A stretch of 64,000 nt of DNA from Streptomyces sp. A0958 (GTDB lineage Bacteria; Actinomycetota; Actinomycetes; Streptomycetales; Streptomycetaceae), in contig NZ_SSBK01000036.1 in the NCBI RefSeq assembly GCF_004795035.1, positions 1 to 64,000 on the forward strand. Reading direction: 5' to 3'. Below, piece by piece: positions 25,929 through 35,121 of this stretch. The notes under the pieces were generated by a model. It ran no database searches. It worked only from the letters and a program-made list of their open reading frames with translations, and was not told where the DNA came from. The first letter of the stretch is position 1; each line of letters opens with the position of its first letter. The translations under genes were made by a program, and so were the position numbers.

Positions 25929-28043
25929 TTACGCGACCGGCGTGCCGTTGTGGGGCGCGCCCGCGACCCCGTTCGCGACCTCGGCCACCGGGACATCCGC
26001 GAGCCCCAGCGAGCGCGCGTGCTCCAGCAGCTGGCGGACCTGGTCCGCGCCCACCCCGGCGGCCCCCGGCGCGGCCATCAGCCGCATCAGGAGCGCCGAC
26101 ACCGTCAGGTTCTGCACGTCACCCGTGGACACCGACGACAGCACCCGAGTCAGGTCCTGGGTGAACGAGGACTCGCCGCTCAGCCACGGACCGGCCAGCG
26201 CCTTCGCCGTGTCGGAGCTGCCGACGAAACCGTCCAGGCTCTTGCCCATCGAGATGGACGAGACGAGGCGGTCGAAGAAGACCGACTCGCCGCCGACGAT
26301 GTCGATGTCGGCGTTCTCCAGTCCGGTGGCCAGCACCGTCGCCTGCGCCTCGGCCACCTGCCGCTGCACGTCGAGTCCGGCGAGCCGGATCTCCTTCTCG
26401 GCGGCCAGCCGCAGCCGGTACTCCTCGTGGCCGCGCGAGGCGTCGTCCAGCGCCGCCATCGCGGCCGCCTTCTCCGTGAGGCCCGCCGCCTCCGCCTTCA
26501 GCTTCTCGCCGATCATCGCCGCGTCGGCCACGGCCTGGGCCTGCGTGCCCTCCGCCTCCGCGAGGGCCTTGAGGCGCGCACCCTCCGCCTCGGCCCTGAG
26601 CCGTGCGGACGTCGCCTCGGCCTCGGCGAGACCGGTCTTCTCGATGACCTCCGCCGCCGCGTCCCGCACCTGCACGTCCGCCAGGCCGGCCGCCGCCGAC
26701 TCCGCCTGCACACCCTCGGCGAGCCGCAGCTTCGCCTGGGCGTCCAGGTCCGCGGTCTTGAGCCGGGCCTCGGCGAGCGTCAGCTGCTCGGCGGCGCGGT
26801 GGGTGGCGGCGGCCTCGGCCGCCTCCGCGGCCTTGATGTCCTTGACCAGCTGCTCCTGCGCCTCCGCCTCGGCGGCGATGATGACCGACTTGCGGGTGCG
26901 CTCGGACTCCTCGACCGACCGCAGCGTCTTGATGGACTCCTCCTGCTCGGCGACCGTACGGTCCACCGCGATGCGCTCGCGGATGACGTCGGCGACATCG
27001 CGGCGCTCGGCCTCGACCTCCTTCGTCGCGGCGATCCGGTTCAGCTCGGTCTCGCGCTCGCGCCCGATGACCTCCAGCATCCGGTCCTTCTCGATGCGCT
27101 CGTTCTCCACGGCGATGACCCGCTCGCGGTTCTTCTGCGCGACGGCGATCTCACGCGCCTGGTTCTCCCGCTGGATGCCGAGCTGCTCCTCGGTCCTGAT
27201 GAACGCGGCCTGGGCGCCCAGGCGCTCCTCCTCCTGGACCCGGGCGGTCACGGACTCCTCGCGGGCCCGCAGCGTCTCGACCTCGCGGCGCTGCTTGATC
27301 TCGGCCTCGGCCTGCCGGCGCTCCAGCTCCAGGATGGTCTCCCGGGCGTCGACGTCCTGCCGGGTGATCTCCTTCTGCTCGGTGCGCTGGAACTCGTTGG
27401 TCCGCACGTGCTCGATCGCGGTCAGCTCGGTGATCTTGCGGATGCCCTGCGCGTCCAGGATGTTGGCGCCGTCGAGCTGCGCCATCGGCGTCTGCTCCAG
27501 GAAGTCGATCGCCGCGTCGTCCAGGTGGTAGCCGTTGAGGTCGGTGCCGATGACCCGGATGATCCGGTCCCGGAACTCCTCGCGCTTGGTGTAGAGGTCG
27601 ACGAAGTCGAGCTGCTTGCCGACGGTCTTCAGCGCCTCGGAGAACTTCGCCGCGAAGAACTCCTGGATGGCGGCCTTGTCGCTGGCCCGCTCGGTGCCGA
27701 TCGCCTGGGCGACCTTGATGACGTCCTCGACGGTCTTGTTGACCCGGACGAAGAACGTGATGTGGATGTCGGCGCGGATGTTGTCCTGGCAGATCAGGCC
27801 CTCGCGCCCGGTGCGGCGGATCTCGATGGTCTTCACCGAGATGTCCATGGACTCGGCCTTGTGCAGCACCGGCAGGACGACGGCCCCGGTGAAGGTCACG
27901 TCGACCTTCTTGGTCTTGGAGATGATCAGTGCCTTGCCCTGCTCCACCTTGCGGAAGAGCCGGGTGACGATCAGAAGCACGGCTACGGCGATGAGCAGGA
28001 CCACGGCGATGAGGAGGCCGAGGCCCAAGGAGATGGCGTCCAT
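25929..28043 (-). CDS. Flotillin-family SPFH protein (long form)
   Basis: The 704-residue protein starts with a membrane anchor (residues 5-27, a run of Leu/Val/Ala). An SPFH/band-7 domain follows (about 28-210). A long Glu/Ala/Arg coiled coil (about 230-590) and a conserved flotillin end (DIDIVGGESVFFDRL) complete it. Flotillins oligomerise under the membrane and organise microdomains. At 704 residues it is longer than most bacterial flotillins (about 480-510). AAGGA lies six bases before the ATG. The upstream gene codes for an NfeD-like membrane protein, the usual flotillin partner, and the downstream gene codes for the giant ATPase. Confidence 0.93.
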   Translation of the reverse strand: MDAISLGLGLLIAVVLLIAVAVLLIVTRLFRKVEQGKALIISKTKKVDVTFTGAVVLPVLHKAESMDISVKTIEIRRTGREGLICQDNIRADIHITFFVRVNKTVEDVIKVAQAIGTERASDKAAIQEFFAAKFSEALKTVGKQLDFVDLYTKREEFRDRIIRVIGTDLNGYHLDDAAIDFLEQTPMAQLDGANILDAQGIRKITELTAIEHVRTNEFQRTEQKEITRQDVDARETILELERRQAEAEIKQRREVETLRAREESVTARVQEEERLGAQAAFIRTEEQLGIQRENQAREIAVAQKNRERVIAVENERIEKDRMLEVIGRERETELNRIAATKEVEAERRDVADVIRERIAVDRTVAEQEESIKTLRSVEESERTRKSVIIAAEAEAQEQLVKDIKAAEAAEAAATHRAAEQLTLAEARLKTADLDAQAKLRLAEGVQAESAAAGLADVQVRDAAAEVIEKTGLAEAEATSARLRAEAEGARLKALAEAEGTQAQAVADAAMIGEKLKAEAAGLTEKAAAMAALDDASRGHEEYRLRLAAEKEIRLAGLDVQRQVAEAQATVLATGLENADIDIVGGESVFFDRLVSSISMGKSLDGFVGSSDTAKALAGPWLSGESSFTQDLTRVLSSVSTGDVQNLTVSALLMRLMAAPGAAGVGADQVRQLLEHARSLGLADVPVAEVANGVAGAPHNGTPVA

Positions 28044-28158
28044 GACAGTCCTTGGCGGCTGGTGGTACGGAAAATGAGCGGTTTCGGGGGTGTGGTGGCG
28101 CGGTGGCGCACGGCCCGGGTACGCCGGGCGGGCACATCGCGCCGGTGAGAAGGACGGC

Positions 28159-28821
28159 TCAGGCGGTGGGGCCGGGAGCCGTACGGCCGTGACGGGGCAG
28201 CTCGGCGGGGGGTGGACCCGGGTCGAGCGCCTTGTCGTAGGACGAGACCCAGAAGAACTCCCCGGCCTCGTCGTACGCGTACAGCAGGCCCGCGCTTCCG
28301 GCGGTGAGCTCCGCGTCGGCGGGCGGCAGCTGCCGCACCTGGACGATGGCGGTCGACCCGTCGGCCGCGGCGACCTCGGCCTGGCCGAAGTCGGGACCGA
28401 CCGAGCCGGTGCGGACCGTGCAGACCCGGCCCAGGAAGTCCTGGCGCGATGGCGGGGGCTGGTCCGGGAAGAAGCGGCGGAAGTGGTGGACGAGGAGCCG
28501 CACCGCACCCCAGGCGAGCAGCAGCGCCCCGGCGAGCACCCCGAAGGCGAGCACGGCCCGGACGGTGCCGGTGGCTCCCGAGCGGTGGATGAGGACGGAG
28601 CCGGTCAGGGCGGTGAACCAGCCGACGGCGACCATCAGGGACACCGAGACGGTGACCGGTACGCCGCCGACGCCCGCGAGATCGGTGTCGACGTCCGCGT
28701 CGAAGGAGTGGTGGTCGGCCGCGCCGACCAGGACGAGCAACCAGAAGGCGATGACGACGACCAGCGCCGCGGCGAAGAGTACGGCCGGGAAGGACAGTGT
28801 CGCGTCCAGGAATTCCCGCAT
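28159..28821 (-). CDS. NfeD-like membrane protein, flotillin partner
   Basis: The 220-residue protein has three membrane segments (about residues 12-35, 55-78 and 85-110). A C-terminal beta-rich domain (about 125-215, FLGRVCTVRTGSVGPDFGQA) looks like the OB fold of NfeD/YuaF proteins. Such proteins accompany flotillins in membrane microdomains. It lies 115 bases before the flotillin gene on the same strand. The start at 28821 is chosen for the run MREFLDATLSFPAV that leads straight into the first membrane helix. Family assignment rests on architecture and neighbour, not on a diagnostic motif. Confidence 0.75.
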   Translation of the reverse strand: MREFLDATLSFPAVLFAAALVVVIAFWLLVLVGAADHHSFDADVDTDLAGVGGVPVTVSVSLMVAVGWFTALTGSVLIHRSGATGTVRAVLAFGVLAGALLLAWGAVRLLVHHFRRFFPDQPPPSRQDFLGRVCTVRTGSVGPDFGQAEVAAADGSTAIVQVRQLPPADAELTAGSAGLLYAYDEAGEFFWVSSYDKALDPGPPPAELPRHGRTAPGPTA

Positions 28822-29127
28822 CGGTTTCCCACCCCCTGCCGTCCCGCCGGCAGCACTGCCGGCGCTTGCGCGGGGCGGGCGGTGACCCCGGTGCCGCAGC
28901 GCCGCCATGGGCGCCGCCGCGGCGACCGGGTCCTTCCCCCGTCCCCCGTGCACCCCCGTGTTTCCCCCGTGGTCCCCCGGTTGGTGCTGACAGGATCGTG
29001 TCATCCCGGGACGCCCGGTCGCATTGCCGGATCACGGCAATGTTTTCCGTTCTCCGGTGCCGGGCACCGGCACCGCTTCCCGTGCGTTGGGCAGATGTCG
29101 ATGGCACAGCAGAACGGAGGCGGATGC

Positions 29128-30213
29128 GTGGCGGAACCTGAGATTCCCGACGGCTTTCTGGAGGGTTACGCCCAGATACTGGGTGAGGCGGCCGCTTCGG
29201 GGCGACGGCCCACCCGCGAGGAGCTGGACGCCCGCCGGGATCTCGGCCGGCAGGCCGCCGAGGCCGGGCACCAGCTCCGCGCCCTGGTCCGCATGCACCT
29301 CGCCGAGACCCGGGCCGCCTGGCCGGACGCCGCCCACGGCGCCACCCCGGCCTCCGTAGCCGCGTCCACCGACAGCGTGCTGGCCGCGGTCGAGCAGGCG
29401 GTCGATGCCTTCGCCGACGGCTTCGAGCGGGCGCAGCGCCTCACCGTGCGCCGGGAGGAGGCCGCCCGGCGGGAGTTCATCGACGACCTCCTGTACGGGC
29501 GCAGCAACCTGGGCCGGCTCGCCGAGCGGGCCACGCGGTTCGGGCTGCGGCTCTCGCGCGCCCACGCCGTCGCGGTGGCGGCGGGCCCGGAGGCGTACAC
29601 CGAGACGGACGCCGTGCCGCGGCAGGTGGAGGCGGCGCTGCTGGCCCGGTTCGGCGGGCGCAAGATCCTGCTCACGACGAAGGACGGGCGGATGGTCTGC
29701 ATCGCGCCCGGCAGCCAGCCCGACGTCCTGCGGTACTTCGCGAAGCAGGCGCACGCGGCGACGGACGGCGGCCGGGTGGCGGTCGGCCGCGCCCACCGGG
29801 GCCCCGGCGGGGTGGTCCAGTCGTACGACGAGGCGCTGGACGCCCTGGACCTGGCGGACCGGATGGATCTGGACGACCCCGTGCTGTACGCCGGCGACCT
29901 GCTGGTCTACCCGGTGCTGACCCGGGACCGGCAGGCGATGGCCGATCTCGTACGCAGTGAGCTGGGCCCGCTCCAGAAGGCCAGGGGAGGCGCCGAGCCG
30001 CTGCTCAGGACGCTCTCGGTGTACTTCGACGCGGGCTGTGTCGCCGCCGAGACGGCCCGCCGGCTGTCGCTGAGCGTGCGCGCCCTCACCTACCGGCTCG
30101 AACGCATCCACCAGCTGACCGGCTCCGACCCGACCGACCCCATGCACCGCTACACCCTCCAGACCGCGGTGATCGGGGCCCGGCTGCTCGACTGGCCGGC
30201 CAAGGAGGTCTGA
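29128..30213 (+). CDS. PucR-type transcriptional regulator
   Basis: The 361-residue protein ends in the PucR-type helix-turn-helix (LLRTLSVYFDAGCVAAETARRLSLSVRALTYR in part, about residues 290-340). A GGDEF-like sensory middle section (about 110-270) precedes it. The GTG at 29128 is preferred because GGAGG is seven bases before it; ATGs at 29095 and 29101 are in frame but lack such a site. It is divergent from the NfeD-like gene and followed after 113 bases by an MFS exporter on the same strand, which it may regulate. Confidence 0.85.
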   Translation: MAEPEIPDGFLEGYAQILGEAAASGRRPTREELDARRDLGRQAAEAGHQLRALVRMHLAETRAAWPDAAHGATPASVAASTDSVLAAVEQAVDAFADGFERAQRLTVRREEAARREFIDDLLYGRSNLGRLAERATRFGLRLSRAHAVAVAAGPEAYTETDAVPRQVEAALLARFGGRKILLTTKDGRMVCIAPGSQPDVLRYFAKQAHAATDGGRVAVGRAHRGPGGVVQSYDEALDALDLADRMDLDDPVLYAGDLLVYPVLTRDRQAMADLVRSELGPLQKARGGAEPLLRTLSVYFDAGCVAAETARRLSLSVRALTYRLERIHQLTGSDPTDPMHRYTLQTAVIGARLLDWPAKEV

Positions 30214-30326
30214 GCGGGTTCCGCCCGGCCGTCCCCGCCCGCTCTCCACATGCGGGGAAGGTGGCCTCCGCCTAGCGTGATCAGCCGGGGGCCGAGGCGA
30301 TGTGCGCAGCGAGGGAGATCCGCCCC

Positions 30327-31784
30327 ATGGCCCGTGAAGCAGGTCCGTCCCACCGGTGGTGGGTGCTCGGGGTGATCGGTCTGGCCCAGCTGATGGTGGT
30401 GCTCGACGCGACGATCGTGAACATCGCCCTTCCCTCCGCCCAGCAGGACCTCGGCTTCAGCGACGGCAACCGGCAGTGGATCGTGACGGCGTACGCCCTC
30501 GCCTTCGGCTCGCTGCTGCTGCTCGGCGGCCGTGTCGCGGACCTGGTGGGCCGGCGGGTGGTGTTCCTGACCGGTCTGGTCGGCTTCGCGGTCGCCTCCG
30601 CGATCGGCGGTGCCGCCCCCAGCTTCGAGGTCCTGGTGCTGGCCCGGGCGTTGCAGGGGCTGTTCGGCGCGCTGCTGGCCCCGGCGGCGCTCTCCCTGCT
30701 GACCACCACGTTCACCGTGCCGAAGGAGCGGGCCAAGGCCTTCGGGATCTACGGCGCCATCGCCGGGGCTGGCGGCGCGGTGGGGCTGCTGCTCGGCGGG
30801 GTGCTCACCGAGTACCTGGACTGGCGCTGGTGCCTCTACGTCAACCTGATCTTCGCGTTCGTGGCGTTCACCGGGGGCTGGCGGCTGCTGACCGCCGGTG
30901 CGCCGACCGACCGGCCGAGGCTCGACATCCCGGGGACCGTGCTCGTCTCGTCCGGACTCTTCTGCATCGTGTACGGCTTCTCCAACGCCGAGTCGCACGC
31001 CTGGGGTTCGCCGCTGACCTGGGGGTTCCTGGCGGCGGGCGGGCTGCTCCTGGCGGCCTTCGCGTGGTGGCAGACCAGGGCGCCGCACCCGCTGCTGCCG
31101 ATGCGGGTGGTGCTGGACCGCAACCGGGCGGCGTCGTACCTCGCGATGTTCATCTCCGGCGGCGGCATGTTCGGCGTCTTCCTGTTCCTCACGTACTACC
31201 TGCAGAAGAGCCTGTTCTACTCGCCGGTCTCCACGGGTCTGGCCTTCCTGCCGATGGTCGCCGTCATGATCGTGTCGTCCGTGACGACGACGAACGTGCT
31301 CGTGCCGCGGCTCGGCGCCAAACCGGTGGTGCCGCTCGGCATGGGCATCGCGGCGGCGTCCATGGTGTGGCTGACCGCCCTGGACCTGACCAGCAGCTAC
31401 GCCGCGCACGTGCTGCCGCCGACGCTCTGCCTGGGCCTCGGCCTCGGCATGGTCTTCGCCACCGCGATGAACCTGGCCACGGCGGGCGTGGGGGCGCGGG
31501 ACGCCGGGGTGGCCTCGGCGATGGTCAACACCAGCCAGCAGGTCGGCGGTTCCATCGGTACGGCGCTGCTGAACACCCTCGCCACCAGCGCGGCCACCAA
31601 CTACCTGGTGGGCCGCAGGCCGACCCGGCCGGTCGTCGCCCAGGCGCAGCTGGAGAGCTACGCCACCGCGTACTGGTGGTCGGCGGGCTTCTTCGCCCTC
31701 GGCCTGCTCGTCACGTTGATCCTCTACCGGCGCGGGGTGCCCCGCCCGCACCTCACGGAGGAGCCCGAACCGGCGCGGGCATGA
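30327..31784 (+). CDS. MFS drug transporter, DHA2/EmrB type
   Basis: The 485-residue protein has about 14 membrane segments. It carries the DHA2 signature VVLDATIVNIALPSAQQDL in helix 1 and the motif A-like GGRVADLVGRR between helices 2 and 3. It should export drugs or secondary metabolites in exchange for protons. GGGAG lies upstream of the ATG at 30327. The PucR-type gene upstream and the drug-oxidising nitroreductase and MarR pair downstream make an export or detoxification role plausible, but the substrate is not visible. Confidence 0.92.
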   Translation: MAREAGPSHRWWVLGVIGLAQLMVVLDATIVNIALPSAQQDLGFSDGNRQWIVTAYALAFGSLLLLGGRVADLVGRRVVFLTGLVGFAVASAIGGAAPSFEVLVLARALQGLFGALLAPAALSLLTTTFTVPKERAKAFGIYGAIAGAGGAVGLLLGGVLTEYLDWRWCLYVNLIFAFVAFTGGWRLLTAGAPTDRPRLDIPGTVLVSSGLFCIVYGFSNAESHAWGSPLTWGFLAAGGLLLAAFAWWQTRAPHPLLPMRVVLDRNRAASYLAMFISGGGMFGVFLFLTYYLQKSLFYSPVSTGLAFLPMVAVMIVSSVTTTNVLVPRLGAKPVVPLGMGIAAASMVWLTALDLTSSYAAHVLPPTLCLGLGLGMVFATAMNLATAGVGARDAGVASAMVNTSQQVGGSIGTALLNTLATSAATNYLVGRRPTRPVVAQAQLESYATAYWWSAGFFALGLLVTLILYRRGVPRPHLTEEPEPARA

Positions 31785-31794
31785 GTGGCGGCCG

Positions 31795-32325
31795 TCAGCG
31801 GCCGGGCCGGGAAGTGGGCGCGGGGCCTTCGGCCAGCCGGACGAACGGGATGGACTCGCCCACCCGCCGGTAGTCCTCCGCGCTGCCGTCCACCGTGAAC
31901 CCCAGGTACGCGCAGAGCCTGCGGGCGGCCCCGGGGTGGCGGGGCGCGTACCGCGTCATCAGCTCGCCGCCCTCCTCGGCGGTCAGGAACTGCGCGGTCA
32001 CCGCGTGGAACCGGCGCCCGGCCTGCACGGTGGCGTGCGGGGTCCGTTCCAGGTTGCGGTACCAGTCGGCGCCGGGGCCGAAGCCGGAGGCGACGGTCCA
32101 GCTCGGCCGGCCCTCGTGCGGGGCGGCCTCGACGACCTCGACGGCGGTCCGGTGGGAGAGGCCCGAGACGCGGCCGGTGTGGACGAGCAGCAGCAGCCGT
32201 CCCCCGAAGAGCGGCCCGAGCCCCATGCGGAACATGTGGACGGGAAGCCGGAAGGCGGTGCGCCGCCAGCCGGTCGGCGGGGCCGGGCGCCGGGGAGCGG
32301 GCGAAGCCGCGGGTTCGTGCGTCAC
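31795..32325 (-). CDS. Deazaflavin(F420)-dependent nitroreductase family protein
   Basis: The 176-residue protein has the split beta-barrel pattern of the Ddn family: LLLLVHTGRVSGLSHRTAVEVV, then GADWYRNLERTPHATVQAG and ITP-like C-terminal strands. These proteins use F420 and are frequent in actinobacteria. The start is the GTG at 32325, with no clear ribosome site, so the message may be leaderless. The gene is convergent with the MFS gene (10-base gap) and divergent from a MarR regulator that probably controls it through the palindrome at 32328-32340. Confidence 0.85.
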   Translation of the reverse strand: MTHEPAASPAPRRPAPPTGWRRTAFRLPVHMFRMGLGPLFGGRLLLLVHTGRVSGLSHRTAVEVVEAAPHEGRPSWTVASGFGPGADWYRNLERTPHATVQAGRRFHAVTAQFLTAEEGGELMTRYAPRHPGAARRLCAYLGFTVDGSAEDYRRVGESIPFVRLAEGPAPTSRPGR

Positions 32326-32327
32326 TA

Positions 32328-32340
32328 TGCAAACGTTGCA
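32328..32340. promoter_or_regulatory. Candidate MarR operator
   Basis: TGCAAACGTTGCA has arms TGCAA and TTGCA around three bases, and lies three bases upstream of the nitroreductase start, in the gap to the divergent MarR gene. The arms resemble MarR half-sites. Confidence 0.45.
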
Positions 32341-32456
32341 CGATCCAAAGGTCGGTGCCACCGTTGCGGGCCGTCGGTCCGATACCGGTTGGGCACCGTT
32401 TCGGCATCGACCTGCCGCGGGTTCGAGTAAGCAGCCCGCGCGCGGTAAAAAGGGGC

Positions 32457-33008
32457 ATGGCCGCGCACGGACAGGCACCCGATGACCCACCGACCGCCCC
32501 GGACCGGGACGACGTCGACGCGGTGACCCGCGCGGTGCTGACCGCGTCGAGACTGCTGGTGGCCGTCTCGGCCCGGTCCCTCGCGGCGGTCGAGGACCGG
32601 GTGACGCTGCCCCAGTTCCGGCTGCTCGTGGTGCTCTCCACACACGGGGACGCCAAGCTTGTCTCGCTCGCCGAGCGGCTCGGCGTCAACCCGTCGACCG
32701 CGATGCGCATGCTGGACCGGCTGATCGCGGCGGGCCTCGCGGAGCGCCAGGTCAACCAGGCCAACCGCCGCGAGACGGTGCTGCGGCTGACCCCCGACGG
32801 GCACCGGCTCGTCGAGGAGGTCACGGCCGGCCGCCGCCGGGAGGTCGCCTCGATCGTCCAGCGCCTCGCCCCCGGGCAGCGCGCCGCGCTGATCGACGCG
32901 CTGCGGGCGTTCACGGAGGCGGGCGGCGAGGCGGCGGCCCCCGCCGAGGGCACCGACATCTACCCACTGGGCTGGGCCCCCGACCTCCCGGCCCCGCACG
33001 GCACCTGA
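32457..33008 (+). CDS. MarR-family transcriptional regulator
   Basis: The 183-residue protein has the MarR winged helix (VTLPQFRLLVVLSTHGD, LAERLGVNPSTAMRMLDRL, then the wing ERQVNQANRRETVLRLTPDG) between dimerisation helices. The ATG at 32457 has AAAAAGGGG directly before it, tighter than usual. It is divergent from the F420-type nitroreductase gene across 131 bases and is probably its repressor and its own. Confidence 0.92.
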   Translation: MAAHGQAPDDPPTAPDRDDVDAVTRAVLTASRLLVAVSARSLAAVEDRVTLPQFRLLVVLSTHGDAKLVSLAERLGVNPSTAMRMLDRLIAAGLAERQVNQANRRETVLRLTPDGHRLVEEVTAGRRREVASIVQRLAPGQRAALIDALRAFTEAGGEAAAPAEGTDIYPLGWAPDLPAPHGT

Positions 33009-33063
33009 GCCGGAGCACGGCGGCCGGTCACTCCGCAGAAACGTTCCCTCAGAAGAGGCCGCC

Positions 33064-33200
33064 ACTCGGGGAAGGCCGTCACTCGGGGAAGCCGTCACGC
33101 CGGGGAAGCTGTCGCTCCGGGGAAGCCGTCACGCCGGGGAAGCCGACACGCAGGGAATCCCGTCACACCGAGGCCGCCGGCCCGCCGGGGAAGGGGAAGC
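33064..33200. repeat. Degenerate tandem repeats between convergent genes
   Basis: A unit of about 18 bases, roughly GGGGAAGCCGTCACGCC, is repeated six or more times with changes. The stretch lies between the MarR stop and the antiporter stop and carries no open frame of note. Confidence 0.75.
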
Positions 33201-33202
33201 CG

Positions 33203-34456
33203 TCACTCCGAGGAGGCCGAGACTTCCTCGTGCTCGGACGCGGACGGCACCCGCGTCGCGAGAACCGCGGCACCGCTTCCGGCGGCCGGTTGCTCCTCCT
33301 TGCCGCGCCACTTCTGGACGCGTGCGACGACCGGCTGCGTCCAGCGCGCGGTGAGCGGGCCGACGATGACCAGGATCATGACGTACGCGGTGGCGAGGGG
33401 CCCGATCCGGGGCTCGGTCGCCACGGCCAGCCCGGCGATGACGATGGAGAACTCGCCGCGCGCCACGAGCGTGCCGCCCGCCCGCCAGCGGCCACGCTCA
33501 CCGATGCCGGCGCGCCGGGCCGCGTACCAGCCGGTGCCGATCTTGGTGAAGACGGTGACGACGGCCAGCAGCGCGGCCGGAAGCAGCACCGGCGGGATGT
33601 CCGAGGGAATCGTGGAGAGCCCGAAGAACACGAAGAAGACGGCGGCGAACAGGTCCCGCAGCGGGGACAGCAGCTTGCGCGCGCCCTCCGCGACCTCACC
33701 CGAGAGCGCGATGCCGACGAGGAAGGCACCGACGGCGGCCGACACCTGGAGCTGCTGGGCCACCCCGGCGACCAGGACGGTCAGCCCGAGCACGACGAGC
33801 AGCAGCATCTCCGGATTGTCGGAGGACACCGCGCGGCTGATCAGCCGGCCGTGCCGCAGCGCGAGGTAGAGCACCAGACCGACCGTGCCGAGCGCGATCA
33901 GCAGCGCGATGCTGCCGCCGGCGAGGCCGACGCCCGCGAGCATCGCGGTGAGCAGCGGCAGGTAGACGGCCATCGACAGGTCCTCGATGACCAGCACCCC
34001 GAGGATGACGGGGGTTTCGCGGTTGCCGAGGCGTCCCAGGTCCGCGAGGACTTTGGCGATCACGCCGGACGAGGAGATCCAGGTGACGCCGGCCAGGGCG
34101 ACGGCCCCGACCGGGCCCCAGCCGAGCAGCAGGGCCGCGACGGCGCCGGGGGTCGCGTTGAGCACGAAGTCCACGGCGCCGGACGGGTACTGCGTCTTGA
34201 GGCTGGTGACGAGTTCGGACGCGCTGTATTCGAGCCCGAGCAGGAGCAGCAGCAGGATGACGCCGATCTCGGCGCCGACGGCGGTGAACTCCTCACTGGC
34301 CCCGAGCGGCAGCAGCCCGCCCTTGCCGAAGGCCAGCCCGGCCAGCAGGTACAGGGGGATCGGCGAGAGTCCTATCCGGCCGGCGAACCGTCCGATGATG
34401 CCGAGCCCCAGGATGACGGAGCCCAGCTCCACCAGTAGTGCGGTCATGTCGTGCAC
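33203..34456 (-). CDS. Cation:proton antiporter, CPA2/KhtU type
   Basis: The 417-residue protein has 12 or so membrane segments in the CPA2 arrangement. It resembles KhtU/KefB-type K+/H+ antiporters but has no C-terminal RCK domain, which is supplied by the separate gene upstream. The GTG start at 34456 has GGAGGG six bases before it, inside the last codons of that regulatory gene; ATG at 34447 is a close alternative. The two genes form a translationally coupled pair that should control cytosolic K+ and pH. Confidence 0.9.
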   Translation of the reverse strand: MHDMTALLVELGSVILGLGIIGRFAGRIGLSPIPLYLLAGLAFGKGGLLPLGASEEFTAVGAEIGVILLLLLLGLEYSASELVTSLKTQYPSGAVDFVLNATPGAVAALLLGWGPVGAVALAGVTWISSSGVIAKVLADLGRLGNRETPVILGVLVIEDLSMAVYLPLLTAMLAGVGLAGGSIALLIALGTVGLVLYLALRHGRLISRAVSSDNPEMLLLVVLGLTVLVAGVAQQLQVSAAVGAFLVGIALSGEVAEGARKLLSPLRDLFAAVFFVFFGLSTIPSDIPPVLLPAALLAVVTVFTKIGTGWYAARRAGIGERGRWRAGGTLVARGEFSIVIAGLAVATEPRIGPLATAYVMILVIVGPLTARWTQPVVARVQKWRGKEEQPAAGSGAAVLATRVPSASEHEEVSASSE

Positions 34457-34458
34457 TG

Positions 34459-34929
34459 TCAGCCCTCCGCGATGATCTCGGAGAGCGTGTCGACGCCCTC
34501 GCGTGTTCCGACGACGACGAGCGTGTCGCCGATGGCCAGCCGGAAGTCCGGCCCGGGTGACGGATGCGCGCTGTGGGTACGCAGCACCGCCACGATCGAG
34601 GCGCCGGTCCGGGTCCGGGCCTTGGTGTCGCCGAGCAGCCGGCCGCCGTAGGGCGAGCGGCTGCCGAGCGGGATGTGCTCGGTGACCAGATCGATGCCCT
34701 CGGTCCGTACGGCGTCGATCGGCGCCGAGTCGATGAGGTGCGCGAGCCCGGTGGCCTCCTGTGGTGTCAGGGGGACGGAGAGCCGGCACGAATCAGGGTC
34801 GTCCTGGTCGTAGAAGCCGATGAACCGGCGCCCGTCGTGGTGGACGACCACGGAGATGTGCTGTCCCGACTCGGTCGTGTAGTCGTACTGGACGCCGACT
34901 CCGGGCAGCGTGGTGCGGTGGGTTCCCAT
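34459..34929 (-). CDS. RCK_C-domain regulatory subunit of the antiporter (KhtT-like)
   Basis: The 156-residue cytosolic protein has an N-terminal part (about residues 1-70) and a C-terminal TrkA-C/RCK_C domain (about 80-156, SRSPYGGRLLGDTKARTRTG then FRLAIGDTLVVVGT). In Bacillus the equivalent KhtT gates KhtU, and RCK_C domains of this kind can bind cyclic di-AMP. A regulatory role for the downstream antiporter is inferred from gene order. GGGAGG is six bases before the ATG at 34929. Upstream lies an AT-richer stretch (34970-35000) with a likely promoter. Confidence 0.88.
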   Translation of the reverse strand: MGTHRTTLPGVGVQYDYTTESGQHISVVVHHDGRRFIGFYDQDDPDSCRLSVPLTPQEATGLAHLIDSAPIDAVRTEGIDLVTEHIPLGSRSPYGGRLLGDTKARTRTGASIVAVLRTHSAHPSPGPDFRLAIGDTLVVVGTREGVDTLSEIIAEG

Positions 34930-35070
34930 GGCTTCCTCCCGAGGGGCGCGGTGCGCGCGACACACTTGGTGATTTCTTTAGACTTGCATTACCTTATCCG
35001 GAGCCGTCGGCCGACCGGGAGCGAAGACTTTCGGCCACCCCTCCCGGGCTGTTCCGGCCCCGGACACAAG

Positions 35071-35104
35071 CGTGCCCGGCCGGTTGCGCAACCGGCCGGG
35101 CACG
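35071..35104 (-). terminator. Terminator after the second flotillin gene
   Basis: A perfect 34-bp palindrome (CGTGCCCGGCCGGTTGC and its complement) lies 17 bases past the stop of the flotillin gene at 35122. Confidence 0.88.
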
Positions 35105-35121
35105 CGGGGTCTCGCTGGAGA

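Noticed and set aside
32401..32440. tRNA-like GGTTCGAGT motif
   Set aside because: No acceptor or anticodon stem surrounds it, so it is chance.
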